Origin: Luidia sarsii
Lineage: Eukaryota; Echinodermata; Asteroidea; Paxillosida; Luidiidae
Length of the DNA: 64,000 bases
Assembly (NCBI GenBank): GCA_949987565.1
Contig: OX465116.1
Coordinates: forward strand, 744,001-808,000
Direction of reading: 5' to 3'
In this document: one piece after another, positions 44,388 to 56,200 of the stretch
Numbering within the stretch: position 1 is the stretch's first letter
Layout: each line of letters begins with the position of its first letter
Notes under the pieces: model-generated
What the model saw: the letters and a program-made list of their open reading frames with translations, nothing else
The model's database searches: none
What the model was told of the DNA's origin: nothing
Position numbers and translations under genes: made by a program

Positions 44388-47300
44388 ATGTACAAGGCAG
44401 GTAGGAAGCGTGAGGAACCAACGCGGTCTACCAAGAGGTCTACCAAGGATCGATGGGGCATAGTGATCGTCATCGCAGCACATTTCAACATGGCTTTGAG
44501 TATGGGCCTGGCTCGCAGTTATGGAGTATTCTACATTAGTTGGAGGGACGAGTTTCAGACAAGTGCCAAGAAAACGGCCGCTGTACAAAGCATCGTCTCC
44601 ACCATGGCGTCCTTCACTTGTAAATAAACACCATTTTATTCTCACTTGAAAGAGCCAAATCAATTGGATTACATAGCCTAGGCCTCTGGTAATAACTTAC
44701 TAGCACTCAAGCCACCTCATCAGCTATCCAGACCAACCCTAAGGTGGGGGATTCCCAAATAGTCAGCTATCTTTAAGGGAAGAAGAATAAATTAATTCAG
44801 AATACAAACCTTTATGATAAATTTGAAACCAGGGGAGTGGTTGAACGTACCACCTGGGCCAGGTATCTTTGAGGTGGGGATCGAGTTTGGACTCTTGTAA
44901 CAAGAGGAAAATAAATCAAAACGGGAGCAAAAAAGATAACCAAATAAAAACTATAGGTTTCCAATGGAAGGGAAATTGGCTTCTCAGTGGCATTAAGACT
45001 GTATATCAATTACCAATTGAGACTAATCAATCACTAAATGAGCCACTGCTGACAATCTAAAATGACCCCAAAATCCAAATCTCACAAATTTACGACGTTA
45101 CCACACTATAATAGTAAAACCTTCCTAAAAGTCTGAATATCCACCAAATAGCCCCGTCTTTTGTTTTGATTATTCAGTGATGATAGGCGGAGTGCTGACC
45201 AAACGCTATGGATGTAGACGTTCGGGTATAATCGGTGGGCTGGTGACGTCACTGGGTCTCTTTGGCACATTTTGGGTCAAAAACATACAACAGTTGTACA
45301 TAGCGGCAGCTGTAACAGGTAGGTGTGTCAAGCAGGGTGTCTAGTTCCCTACCGCGGGTGACTGAGTATAGGGTAGGCGGTACATGGGCACCATTCTAAT
45401 TAGTAAATGTTATAACTGAGGGCACCAGTTTCCTCGTGAGCCCATACTGAAGCCGGTTACCAGCCAATATTGCATGCATGCAATCGGGAATCGGGTAAGA
45501 TGTTACGGTTGATAGGCCTACATTTTGTCAATCGTTGATGGAATAGTCTGTACCACTTGACGTACGGCCCGATCTAAGATTACACCGCTGTATAGGTACA
45601 CACAAGTCTCAATCAGACAATGTAGACAATGTTTACAATGTAGGCCCATTGAGTGGTGCTGTAACGAACGGGAACTTTGGACACGCATAATGTCAATTCT
45701 TGATTCAATTGAAAGGCTGGTCGGTGGACATAACATATGCGTTTGATAAGGTATGGCGGCGGGTCTACCTGGGGCCGCTTCCATCTGACGTCATTACCTC
45801 TAACCCACCCAGCGTGAGAACAGGTGCACTCTGGGAAAGCTAATTGGAACGCACCCAACGCACGCTTGCATCAATGTGACGCTCACGCGCGCCATGCATT
45901 CTTTATGAACAAAATAATGCGCAGGCGCATTCCATAAACCCATAATTATAGAGCTCTATGCATAAACACATTCACCACGCGCGCGTAAAGAGCAGACGCG
46001 CGCGTGCGCGTGGAATTAACGCGCGCGTGCGCGTGGAATTAACGCGCGCGTCTATGTGGTTTACTCTTTTGATTGTCTGACACACGTGTTCTCCCTTTCA
46101 GGTGGCGGCGTGGGGATTTCCTACAATTCAATTCTTGTCATAGTGGCCATGTACTTCAAGACGAAGTACAAGACAGCACACGCTATCGCCTTCTCTGGCA
46201 CTGGTACCGGTGTGATAGTGTGTCCATTGGTACTACAGCTCATCATGGAGCAGCACGGATGGCGAGGAGCCGCACTCATTGCCTCTGCACTCACCATGCA
46301 CGCGGTGGTGCTAAGCTCGCTATTTAGACCCACAACCATTGCCAGGGAGTTTGTCTTTCACACGTCTAGTGAGCGAGAACAAGGTGCGCCAGTCAACGAG
46401 GTACGGGCAAGTTTCCTGGAACTCAATCTGCCAGATCCAATGGAAATACATTCAGAGGACTCTAGTGAAAGACAGGAACGATTGCCTCAGGAACACAGGC
46501 TCAAACCCAAGGCAACCTTCACGCACTATCTAAACAGTCTTATGACAGTCCTCGGCTTTAAGATTCTGCTGAAGAGCTACCGGTTCTCTTTGCTATTTCT
46601 CCTGAATTTCGAAAACACCATCGCCTTTCTGGGCTTTCTTCAGTTCATCATTCCACGAGCTGAAAGCGTGGATGTAACGCCCTCTACGTCCGCTTTTTTG
46701 CTCAGTCTCTTCGGCATCGGTAATTTGATTGGTCGCCTAGGCAACGGATTTCTAATCAGTTGGAAGATATCTGCCGAGAATGTTGTCGTCATTGGGATCG
46801 TCCTGGCTGGCTTGTCCAGTTTCCTGGCGAGTGTAGACAATTATATTGCCATGGCAACATCATCCTTCGTCTATGGGTTCACCATGGGCTTCTTGTTAGC
46901 CATTGCCGTGATCCTAATTCGGAATTACGTGGGGCTTAGTAACCTTCCAGTGGCTCTAGGATTGGTGGGGATGTCTTCTGGCTTGGGGGTTCTTGCTGGA
47001 CCCGTCATGGCAGGTGAGTCATAGGCCGTTTTCGAAATGAAGGCTTAGGCTCATTGACCACGCACGCGGGGTCAATGAACGAACTTTTAGAAGTACCTTT
47101 GAGGGCGCCCTTTGCTTACAATTTTCATGAGTGCATAATTATAAAGCCTGAACGAATCGAGGAACGTAAGGGGCATTTTCCAGAAACAACATCACCTCTA
47201 ACATTAAATCTTTTTGGCACGCAGAAGGGTGCCTGATATTAATAAAAACGATTTAGAAAACCTTCAAAGGTCATTTTTTAGGGCTACACTCCTTGAGTGC

Positions 47301-47576
47301 TTCATGGTGTCACCGCAATGCTTCTACTTAGTATTTCCACCACGCGAACCTTCAAGTCTTATCTTCAAAGGTCACGCCATAATACGAGCAACTCTCACCC
47401 GATTGTTCTGTTTGTACTTTGTGCTCGCAGGTTGGTTGCTGGACATGACGCAAAACTACAAGCTCGTCTTCTACGTTTTCGGTGCAACCCATTTCATCTG
47501 CGCTTTGCAGATGCTACTGATGCCAGTGTTAAAGCGTCTGGAACCAGGACTAGATACAAATGCCTCTAACCAATGA
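44388..47576 (+). CDS. Monocarboxylate transporter-like protein (SLC16 family), copy 2
   Basis: Four exons with the same phases as copy 1: 44388-44619, 45178-45318, 46102-47013 and 47431-47576 (TGA 47574-47576); 1431 nt, 476 aa. TM1 is about residues 23-43 (RWGIVIVIAAHF), followed by GLARSYGVFYISW. Exon 2 encodes the second helix pair (GGVLTKRYGCRRSG). A charged loop (EDSSERQERLPQEHR) separates TM6 and TM7. TM8 reads GNLIGRLGNG, with Arg336 kept and the MCT1 Asp302 position occupied by Asn332. The first donor is TT|GTAAAT, weaker than its neighbours. The last five residues come from the first unit of a 20-bp tandem repeat. Clearly a tandem paralogue of the preceding gene, but diverged in loop and ends. 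Confidence 0.88.
44672..44780 (-). mobile_element. SINE family A, diverged copy
   Basis: Plus-strand text CATCAGCTATCCAGACC and AAATAGTCAGCTATCTTTAAG match the reverse head. It lies in intron 1 of the second SLC16-like gene. Confidence 0.5.
45970..46055. repeat. CpG-dense alternating purine-pyrimidine repeat
   Basis: GCGCGCGTGCGCGTGGAATTAAC is repeated about three times, ending 50 bp before the acceptor of exon 3 of the second SLC16-like gene. The local CpG density is far above the rest of the window. CpG-rich GCGCGT blocks also occur at 49395-49480. Confidence 0.75.
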
Positions 47577-47640
47577 GAAATGCCTCTAACCAATGAGGAA
47601 TGCCTCTAACCAATGAGAAATGCCTCTAACCAATGAGATA
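47561..47640. repeat. 20-bp tandem repeat spanning the stop of SLC16 copy 2
   Basis: Four units of TGCCTCTAACCAATGAGAAA with single changes. The first unit encodes the last residues and the TGA stop; the others are 3' UTR. Confidence 0.9.
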
Positions 47641-48353
47641 TGATTACAGATAGCTTAGGAAAAGCACTTATGCTTGCCTCCATGCATCCAGCTTTTACTT
47701 TTACATTGAATGAGAAGATTATTTCATTTGTTTTCATTGCCAGTAAACAGTTTGCAAAAAGTCTATTTACTTAATTTGCGATTGGAGAAATTTGGGGAAA
47801 GGAATCTAAAGTTAGAAGTCGCACTTAAAATACATATCTTTCGTTGGGATTTTTAAATGAAAGAACCATGTTTGAAGGTGACGGAGAAACATTGGTGTAT
47901 CGAATCACCATTTTACGGTATTTGTTTGGTGGCATATCGGTCGGTACTTGCTCAAAGTTTATGAAATAGCGCCCTCATCGGGGTAAGATGTCCATCGTGA
48001 TAACCTAATCATTATTTTGACTTTGCTGGTGTTCTGAATTAAAGAGATATGAAGATAATTTCAAATGTACTATGTAAATATGCACGTTTTGACAATTATA
48101 TGATACGAGCAATCACTCTGTTAATAATTAAACATCCATAAAAAAATATAGTCCGACGGTTAATTGACTGACTTTGTCGCAGATCCCCTCCCCACAAACA
48201 AAAACATCAAAAATATTTATCTATTCCATTGAAAGCCTTTGCACATAAGTCTTCAGCCGTGGGGTGATAAGGGTGACTCACGCAGGCATTCATAGGGTGT
48301 CTAGATATAGGGCTAAACTTTGTACACACTGACAGCTCATTGGGCAAAACAAT
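47641..48353. other. Intergenic or UTR, no gene seen
   Basis: AT-rich DNA between the second SLC16-like gene and the small Cys-rich membrane protein. It includes a short FB-end-like segment (CAGTAAACAGTTTGCAAA at 47741). Confidence 0.4.
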
Positions 48354-49690
48354 ATGGCCACGCAGGAAAGAAGCCTTGCTTTTGGAATCCTTCTAGCAGC
48401 AGGCAGCTTCCATTGCGGTAAGTGTGTAGTAAAATACTGAAGGCCACAATGGTTAAATCCCTCAATCTATTTCACATTGGTGGGAATATTGGACATTAAA
48501 TTTGCAGTGAAGCATTCTGTAAATCTGCAAATAATGTGGTAGTTTCGAACGATTGCGATAATCAGCCATATTGTATTTTGGTGCTTTTAGTGACTACCAC
48601 AAAACAAATACAGATACCACAATGAAACCAAGCAGACTTCGGTCTGGGTAATTGCTAAACGTGGCGGCTATGAAAAGAACCGGTCCAAACGAGTCTGTCG
48701 ACGTTTCGGACATTGTTTTCATTTTCCGTTTCTCCATTTCTTGGCAGTCCTAGGGGCGTATGACTGTCCGCCCGTGACGTCATCGAATGACAGTGTGACG
48801 TCACCAGGGTTCGACTGCCATGGCGACCAGACATGCTGTGACCGGGAAACTGACATCCAATACTGCTGTGACGTCTACAATGGGTTGAGGTACAAACAAT
48901 CACCATGGTGACAAGAACAAAACTCGTCAAATACTCGTATTGAAAGGCAATTGGACAATGGGCAAAAAAAGGATTGAAATCCTTTTCAGAGCCATACTCC
49001 TTGAAAGAGAAGTACTGGTGTCACCATTTCAGTTTTCAGATGAAAATCTGTAAACGGCCTACAGGAATCTATTAATACTATGTATACATCAAAGACACAT
49101 TCAAAGAGATGGACTCAAAGTGTCGATGCATGCGCTGTAATCGTTTCACTTGTTTCCGTTCTCTCCACTTGGCTGGTATTCTGCAGCGCTGGTGTCATTA
49201 TTGCTATTGCCGTCGGAAGCCTTGTCGCTGTGACGTCGTCCGTCGCTATGGTCTACCTAATCTGTGTCAAGGCCTGCAGACATAAAGCAATCAGCATTCA
49301 CAGTAAGTCCTCAAATAAAGAGCTTCATTCATCCCACTACAACCTCGTTCTTTGCCTCTTTTTGAACCCATACATTTGGTTTACGGTGAGGCCTATCACG
49401 CGCGCGTCACGTGCGCGTTGACTATCCAACCAATCAGGACCGAGAGAGCACGTGCCGTCTCCCCACGACGCGCGCGTGATACCACCCACGGCGTTAACGT
49501 CATTTCAGTCATCCAATCCACTGCATGTACAATATTATGTACATGAATATTCATGATGCATGGTCCGTTCTCTTTCCCCACAGGCGTGACGATCACGCAG
49601 CCGGCGACGTCCGTAGTGACCACTCACATCGCACCAGGCTACTGCGCCCCGGCACCAGCGAAGCCTGGCGACTACCAACGATTTTACTGA
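48354..49690 (+). CDS. Small Cys-rich single-pass membrane protein (Shisa/CYYR1-like)
   Basis: Four phase-consistent exons: 48354-48417, 48748-48889, 49187-49302 and 49584-49690 (TGA 49688-49690); 429 nt, 142 aa. A signal peptide (MATQERSLAFGILLAAGS) is followed by a short extracellular domain with the spacing C..C....CC....CC (FDCHGDQTCCDRETDIQYCCD), one membrane helix (GVIIAIAVGSLVAVTSSVAMVYLICV, about residues 71-96), and a tail with PAPAKPGDYQRFY. A CC..CC ectodomain, one helix and a Pro/Tyr tail define the Shisa superfamily, adaptors that bind receptors and trafficking factors; CYYR1 shares this plan. I cannot choose between subfamilies. An AATAAA at 50085 fits its 3' end. Confidence 0.75.
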
Positions 49691-50084
49691 GGTCAAAGTT
49701 CACAAGCCATGCGTCAAACTTTGAGACACTGTACACTTTGTTTTAATCCTGTACAACTTAGGGACCTCAACCATAAAAAATATCTGCCCAGACGTGGCCA
49801 ATCTCTGACCTTTTTCTTCCAAACATTCTTGTTGCACCTCCTTGCACTCAGTTATATAAAGTTATTTTGTTACTAGCTTCTGTTTGATATTTCTGGCTGG
49901 CAAATTACTGAGCAGTTCATTGAAGACGATGTATCTACAAGCAATGAATCAAACAATAATTATCTGCCTAGCGGTATGCAGAAATCTATGCAATGGCACA
50001 GTATCAAAGGTCTCCCTCAAAGAGAGACGAAATCCACAAATAACTGCTTTTGCTTCTTCAATGTGTAATTGCTGGCAGCTTTGT

Positions 50085-50090
50085 AATAAA
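50085..50090 (+). terminator. Poly(A) signal of the Shisa-like gene
   Basis: AATAAA about 395 bases after the stop codon, in the gap before the convergent bromodomain gene. Confidence 0.5.
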
Positions 50091-50267
50091 GGGCTATGCA
50101 TACAGTGATTATACGCGTAGTCCCAAACATTTTAATCCAAGGTTGATGTAATTTTGAGCAAATATGCAGTCATTCTTTCATCTGCACTCGGACTGCAAGG
50201 CATGGTCAGCCATTGGTCAGTCATTCTGCATTGTCGTCTCTGAAGAAATCTCCCTACATCCCGTTGC

Positions 50268-53200
50268 CTATTTCAAACTGATGGATCTTGCTGCTGCTGG
50301 CTTGCTTTTGTCAACTTGCAGATCCTCCGGTTTCGACTTTTTGGGAGAAGGCTGTCAACAGAAGGAAAATCCAAAAATAATCATAACATCCAGTGGGGAA
50401 TAATGAAGTTTTAGGGGAAATATCCAAAGGACCATATACAGAGGGATATATTCAGAGGAACATATTTAGAGACAGAGCCATATTTGGAGGACCATATTCA
50501 GAGGGTCATATTTAGATGGATATATTCAGAGAGTCATATTTAGAGGGATATATTCAGAGGGTCATATTTAGATGGATATATTCAGAGGGTCATATTTAGA
50601 GGGATATATTCAGAGGGTCATATTTAGAGGGATATATTGACTGGGTCATATTTAGAGGGATACATTCAGAGGGTCATATTTAAAGGGATATATTCAGAGG
50701 GTCATATTTGGGGGATATATTGACTGGGTCATATTTTGAGGGATATATTTGGCCAGGCCTTACCCTTTCCCATCGTTCCATCAGCTTGGCATACTCCGTG
50801 GTATAAAACTGGAACACCTCCTCACAGTCTCGTCGGATCTCATGCCCAGGAGGGTTGTACTGCACACAGTTGTTATGCACTAACATCATATCGCCATGGA
50901 AACCAGCAAAATCATCATACTGCCCACTCTATTGGGAAAATAACATCCAAACATAAATATAATTAAATAACCATATCATTGATTTCTAAAGAATATTGCC
51001 TATTATTTGTTTCTTAATATACACATTATACTTGTAAAAAGTATTTACAAAAAAAAATCACTAAAAAAGAGATTAAAAGATAATATTGCAGTGGTTACTG
51101 ATGTAACTGACAGAAATGCAAATCTCAAAATTATAGCAGACCCATTCTGGAAGGTTTTCTAAGCCCTTGAGAAAAAGTGGCTGCTAAAATTGAAGCAGCA
51201 GGGTTTACTGACAGCAAATGAAATGAAAAACACTAAAAGGTTTGCCAGGATTGGAGAGCAAAATCATGTTTACCTCCAGCTTCCTTTTGATGGTCCCAAA
51301 GTCCATGGGGGTTTTGATGACATTGGTATAGCCTGGTGCCTCTGCTGCAGCCACTGCAATAACAACAAAGAAGACAAGTAACCAGACCACAGATTTCTAT
51401 TACCCAGAAGGAATCAGATGACCTTTCACCTTTTCTGTTTATCAAACAAGTATTTTTCTGCAAAGAGGGACCCAGTCAATTATGCCATGTTTCCAAGTCA
51501 TTTTTGCTTACATCTGCATGAAAAATAGAGGTGTGATCCCTGGAGATATACGGCAGTTAATGGTTGAATTGCTTCTGACTGGTGCCCCCACCCTGGAAAA
51601 GACTAGTTTACTATTAGGGAAGGCCACCATCTAAGAGCTGGATAGCTGATCATAGCTCAGATGGAAGATCACCAGTATGCTAAGCCTGAGGTACAGTTTC
51701 ATATCCCCGTTGAGCCTAATATTCTTTGCTTTTTTGATAAACTGTTTCAAGGTTCCTAGTTAACTTTTCTTGGCTGAGTTTGTTTGGGTCATTACCTGGT
51801 CTAGTGAACCACGAGGCAGCATTCAAATCCCCCTTGGACCGATTGGCACCACGAAATCGCATCACACGCTGCAACAAACTGAAACAAACAATCACACATT
51901 ATAGTGTTATTCAAAAATGTTGCAAACTGCTTACTGACTAAAATTACCAAAATGTAAAATCTTAAAATTTAGTGGGACTGACGTTTCGATCCTAGCAGGA
52001 CCTTTCTCAAAGGCACTCTGCCTTTGAGAAAGGTCCTGCTAGGTTTCGAAACGTCAGGCCCACTAAATTTTAAGAATCACACATTATCATCAGAAAACCC
52101 ACAGAAAATAAATCAAGGATTTTAAAGGTGCATGTAGTACATAAATTAGTGTTTGCAACAAACTGAAACAAACAATCACACATTATCATCAGAAAATAAA
52201 TCAAAGATTTCAAGCTCTGGTGGGTCTAGTACATAAGTTAGTGTTTGCAAGTCCACTAAGTGAGATGTCTCCTCAAGAAGAGGCGTGGTTCTGAGAGGAA
52301 CTGGCGAGAGTAAACCCCAACATTGGAGCCAGAATGTTCAGCCCTTCCTCATCCATCCTCATTCAGCAAAGGAATGCATAAATGTTACAAACTGCTTGCT
52401 GAAGGTGCACAGCAGATGTCTAAACTTAAGAGGGGTCTTCTTGTTCTGACAAAAGGACTTACTTGAAGGCAGCTCTAGCCCAGCTGGACATACTGGTCGG
52501 TCCCGGCTCATCATCAATGGGTGCTGGAGCTTTGCGCTTACGGCTACTGATACGAACACCTTGCACCTCTTCAGAGCCTGAGTTAACACCACTACTTGTA
52601 GTAGGACTGACAGCTGTGACAAGAATTATAACATCAGGTTAACATGATGCTAGCCATATACTGACTAGAAGGACCACAAATAGACAATTCTAATGGGTAT
52701 GATGTCTGGCAGTAGGGAAGGGATCAAAGGAGGAAAGATGGTAGACAGACCAGGGTGAGATCAAGGGGAAGGGCAAGCAGTAGGGAAAGGATCAAAGGAG
52801 GAAAGCTTGTAGACAGACCAGGGTGAGATCAAAGGGAAGGGCAAGCAGTAGGGTAGGGATCAAAGGAGGAAAGCTGGTAGACAGACCAGGGTGAGATCAA
52901 GGGGAAGGGCAAGCAGTAGGGAAGGGATCAAAGGAGGAAAGCTGGTAGACAGACCAGGGTGAGATCAAAGGGAAGGGCAAGCAGTAGGGAAGGGATCAAA
53001 GGAGGAAAGCTGGTAGACAGACCAGGGTGAGATCAAGGGGAAGGGCAAGCAGTAGGGAAGGGATCAAAGGAGGAAAGCTGGTAGACAGACCAGGGTGAGA
53101 TCAAAGGGAAGGGCAAGCAGTAGGGAAGGGATCAGAGGAGGGAAGCTGGTAGACAGACCAGGGTGAGATCAAAGGGAAGGGCAAGCAGTAGGGAAGGGAT

Positions 53201-56200
53201 CAAAGGAGGAAAGCTGGTAGACAGACCAGAGTGAGATCAAAGGGAAGGGCAAGCAGTAGGGAAGGGATCAAAGGAGGAAAGCTGGTAGACAGACCAGGGT
53301 GAGATCAAAGGGAAGGGCAAGCAGTAGGGAAGGGATCAAAGGAGGAAAGCTAGTAGATCAAAATGATGAAAGTATAGACAAAACTTTAGGGCAATGTCAA
53401 TATCTTCCTCATATTAAGATAGAGCTCCTTCTTGGTCTGAAACATGAGGCACTCGATTCCTTTGAATCTGAGGTCATTAGATGAAGTCGCTGCCTACCTG
53501 TCAGATTCTGGACTGGACTCTCCTCTGAGCTGGTCAGGTTATCCTCCTTCTCCTCTTCATTCTCCTCCACGTCTTGAAGTCTCTGGCTGGTGAAATCTTC
53601 AATCTTCATCTGAGTGATGTCCACTGATCCTGACTCCATGACAACGCTGGCTCCTCCCTTCTTCCCAGATGAATGAATCGTCTCCAGGCCCTTCAAAGAA
53701 AACAGGATTGAGGAAAGACTTCAAGTAGTAATGAAAAAATGAAAAACCTGCTTACTAAAAAACTATAGAGGGCCAGACATTTTCTGCCTTTGAGAAAGGT
53801 CCTGCTAGGATCCAAACATTCTGCCTTTGAGAAAAGTCCTGCTAGGATCCAAATTGTTCTCAATAGTCTCCTAATGATAAGGTTGGATTATGTAGACACT
53901 GGGGTCCCAAAACCACGCACTCACTAAAGAAATAGTTTGAACACGGTGCCAATACAAAGTTGCAAACCATTCTTGAGTTGCTACATGTACATGAAGCATG
54001 AAATCTCAACGATTTGGGAGTTCCAAAGAACTGCATGAGAAAGGAAAGGCCTTCACGGTGAAGGTGGAGGCTAATTCACACGACAGCACAGAGTCTGCCA
54101 GGTCACAGGTCAGTGGAACATTCTAACACAGAGATAGTCTGGATTGACTGAAATATGGACAGACTTACCAACTGATTACTCCATATAGGTGAAGGTACTT
54201 CAGCATGTTGACTCTGATTGGTTGAAACCATCGGCCAATCCCTCGCACTAATGACCTCCACGGCTGCCACCTTTGACCTCGAGGTCACTTGACTGGACTG
54301 CTCTGGACTCCTCTCCACAGACTTGCTAGTGGCTGATGTGTCTGACGTCCGCTCACTCCCTGGTTCCTGCTGAGCACGGATGGCTCTTATCCCTTTGTCC
54401 TGGCACGTCTCTCTTTCTATGAACTCTTCAAACTGATCCACGAATGAGGACACATCATGGGAGGAGAGATTGATGCGTTCAGGGAACACACCTTGTCCTT
54501 CCTGGGTTAGATTCAGCAGCTGGTCTGTGGCAGGCTGGCATTTCTTCCCCTCTCCTGCCGATGGTTGCCTGGACTGTGATGGTTCCTCCGCACTGCTTGC
54601 TGGCGTGGTCTGCTTGCTAGATCCCTCCTGCCTGGCCTGTAGGGCTTTGTTCTGTTCTTGGAGGGCTTTCTCTACTTCCATGGTGGCAGTTTGAAGGAAG
54701 GAAGCAGCCGACGCTGGTTTCACTGAAAATAAACATTTTCAAAATGAAACAAAACAATTTAGCTGCATCCACTTTGTGTAATCCCTGAGCTGCTGTAGCC
54801 AGGTTTACAACAATTGGTTGTTTGCATCTGAATGATAGCGAGGGTGTGATCCCTGGAGATATACGGCAGATAATGGTTGAATTGCTTCTGACTGGTGCCC
54901 AACCCCGTCAAAGACTAGTTGACAATTAGGGAAGGCCACCATCTAAGGGCTGGATAGCTCAGATGGAAGAGCACTGGTAAACGTCCCAGTCATGTCAAAG
55001 TTTTCTTTGCCAATTTTTCAAATTGTTCAAAATTAAGAGAGCCTGATCATGAATATTCAGTATAATCAGCATACATTTGAATAAAGTTAGACTGGTCTAC
55101 CTGTCCTCTCTGACATGAGAGCTTGCTTCAATCGGCTCTGGACGTTTGAGAGGAGACTGGGTGAGAATTTGGAGAAGCCTTCCAGGACTGATCCTGCCGT
55201 GGTCCTGTCAGGGAGCTGCTGGGCTACTCTGAGGGGGGATTGGCTGGGTCTGGGTGGCACAGACCTCCCCTGGGTGGCGGGCTGACTCCCTAGGGGTCTG
55301 GGTGGCACAGGGCTCCCCTGGGTGGCAGGCTGACTCCCTAGGACTCTGGGTGGCACAGGGCTCCCCTGGGTGGCAGGCTGACTCCCTGGGGGTCTGGGTG
55401 GCACAGGGCTCCCCTGGGTGGCAGGCTGACTCCCTAAGGCTCTGGGTGGCACAGAGCTCCCCTGGGTGGTGGGCTGACTCCCTGGGGTTCTGGGTGGCAC
55501 AGAGCTTCCCTGGGTGGCAGGCTGGCTGCCTGGGGGTCTGGGTGGCACAGGGCTCCCCTGTGTGGCAGGCTGGCTCCCTGAAAGTCTGGGTGCTACAGGG
55601 CTCCCCTGGGTGGCAGGCTGGCTCCCTAGGACTCTGGGTGGCACAGACCTCCCCTGGGTGGCGGGCTGACTCCCTAGGACTCTGGGTGGCACAGGGCTCC
55701 CCTGTGTGGCAGGCTGGCTCCCTGGGGGTCTGGGTGGCACAGGGCTCCCCTGGGTGGCGGTCTGACTCCCTGGGGGTCTGGGTGGCACAGGGCTCCCCTG
55801 TGTGACAGGCTGGCTCCCTGGGGGTCTGGGTGGCACAGGGCTCCCCTGTGTGGCAGGCTGGCTCCCTGGGGGTCTGGGTGGCACAGAGCTCCCCTGGGTG
55901 GCAGGCTGACTCCCTGGGGGTCTGGGTGCTACAGGGCTCCCCTGGGTGGCAGGCTGACTCCCTGGGGGTCTGGGTGGCAGAGGGCTCCCCTGGGTGGCAG
56001 GCTGGCTCCCTGGGGGGCGGGGTTGACTGGAGGGGGCACTTCCTATCAGACCCAGATCAATTGTCTGGGAAAGCTTTGCTGAATCTGTGGATGAAATTAA
56101 ACCCAGGCGTAGGAGTGATCTGAATTATTCATGAGCTAACCTGGGAGTGATCTGAATTATTCATGAGCTCATCCGGAGTGCTCTGAATTATTCATGAGCT

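Noticed and set aside
55254..56123. Plus-strand frames with Trp/Gly/Ser repeats
   Set aside because: They are opposite-strand shadows of the coding 48-bp repeat; the minus-strand frame fits exon borders and phases on both sides.
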